Source: Knufia peltigerae | Lineage: Eukaryota; Ascomycota; Eurotiomycetes; Chaetothyriales; Trichomeriaceae | Direction: 5' to 3' | Assembly: GCA_030247855.1 (NCBI GenBank) | Contig: JAPDRN010000013.1 | Location: 62,001 to 126,000 of the forward strand | DNA: 64,000 nucleotides | Shown here: in pieces, positions 63,831 through 64,000 of the stretch | Layout: each line of letters opens with the position of its first letter | Numbering within the stretch: the first letter of the stretch is position 1 | Position numbers and translations under genes: made by a program | Notes under the pieces: model-generated | Database searches by the model: none | What the model was told of the DNA's origin: nothing | What the model saw: only the letters and a program-made list of their open reading frames with translations

Positions 63831-64000
63831 ATGTTCGGTGCTCTTAATCGTTTCATCGCTCGTCTCGACGGAGAGCCCGCGTCACGACCAGGAGAGCAAG
63901 GCTCTTCGGACAGCTCATACGGTTTCCAGGTCTTGAAGAACACGAACAAAGACCTACTCCTAGAACCGTGGTTCGACTTCATCATCGGGATCAATGGACA
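63831..64000 (+). CDS. GRASP/Grh1 Golgi reassembly-stacking protein, N-terminal part (cut by window)
   Basis: The first 56 codons only. MFGALNRFIARLDGEPASRP followed by YGFQVLKNTN and LEPWFDFIIGING is the start of the first GRASP PDZ domain. GRASP55/65 and yeast Grh1 tether early secretory and Golgi membranes and support unconventional secretion. The N-terminal Met-Phe rather than Met-Gly means no N-myristoylation, as in fungal Grh1, which uses an acetylated amphipathic helix instead. Confidence 0.9.
   Translation, partial: MFGALNRFIARLDGEPASRPGEQGSSDSSYGFQVLKNTNKDLLLEPWFDFIIGING

Overview
The window looks like nuclear DNA of a filamentous ascomycete (Pezizomycotina). Genes are dense and sit on both strands. 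Introns are short (47-159 bp) with GTAAGT-like donors and CTAAC-type branch points. The encoded families (Zn2Cys6 regulators, Dal5-type transporters, LsdA/Rds1-like ferritin-fold protein, GH128, DUF3433) are typical of Eurotiomycetes. A black-yeast relative (Chaetothyriales) is my guess, not something the sequence proves.

Layout. 1-5.8 kb: the end of a GH30-like glycosidase, a CCDC130/Saf4 splicing factor, a phenolic acid decarboxylase and a secreted ferritin-fold protein. 7.7-13.1 kb: a 2-oxoglutarate/Fe(II) oxygenase, a C2H2 regulator, a degenerate kinase-like gene carrying a perfect 34-bp hairpin, and a secreted Kex2-type precursor with two W-C-x6-C units that resembles an alpha-pheromone precursor. 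13.6-16.5 kb: an ataxin-10 homologue. 17.3-38.5 kb: a catabolic gene cluster. 39.4-64 kb: mainly housekeeping genes (2-oxoglutarate/malate carrier, Rsm1/NIPA-like C3HC protein, TAF1, trimethylguanosine synthase, RED/IK splicing protein, the start of GRASP/Grh1), plus a GH128 glucanase, a DUF3433 membrane protein and two weak hypothetical ORFs.

The main discovery is the cluster at about 20.5-38.5 kb. It encodes a Dal5-type transporter, a class II aldolase-family protein, an aldehyde dehydrogenase, a ThDP enzyme, an FMN 2-hydroxyacid dehydrogenase, a salicylate-hydroxylase-type FAD monooxygenase, a Zn2Cys6 activator and an enol-lactonase-like hydrolase. The trio hydroxyacid dehydrogenase + ThDP decarboxylase + aldehyde dehydrogenase has the same composition as the bacterial mandelate pathway (MdlB/MdlC/MdlD). 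The ThDP enzyme keeps Ser, Glu and His at the positions used by benzoylformate decarboxylase. Five intergenic regions of this cluster share a 16-bp element, CGG-AAGCATGCAT-CCG and close variants, which is a Gal4-type CGG-N10-CCG arrangement. It lies upstream of the transporter/aldolase pair, the ALDH/ThDP pair, the hydroxyacid dehydrogenase, the FAD monooxygenase and the regulator/hydrolase pair. I propose it is the operator of the cluster's own Zn2Cys6 protein. The Baeyer-Villiger monooxygenase next door lacks this element in my reading and instead has five CGGCAA-type sites; beside it lies a regulator remnant without a DNA-binding domain.

A second pattern at window scale is the 11-mer GTACGGAGTAC (either strand). 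It occurs six times exactly, plus near copies, and only outside coding sequence. All family calls come from reading translated sequence; no search was run.
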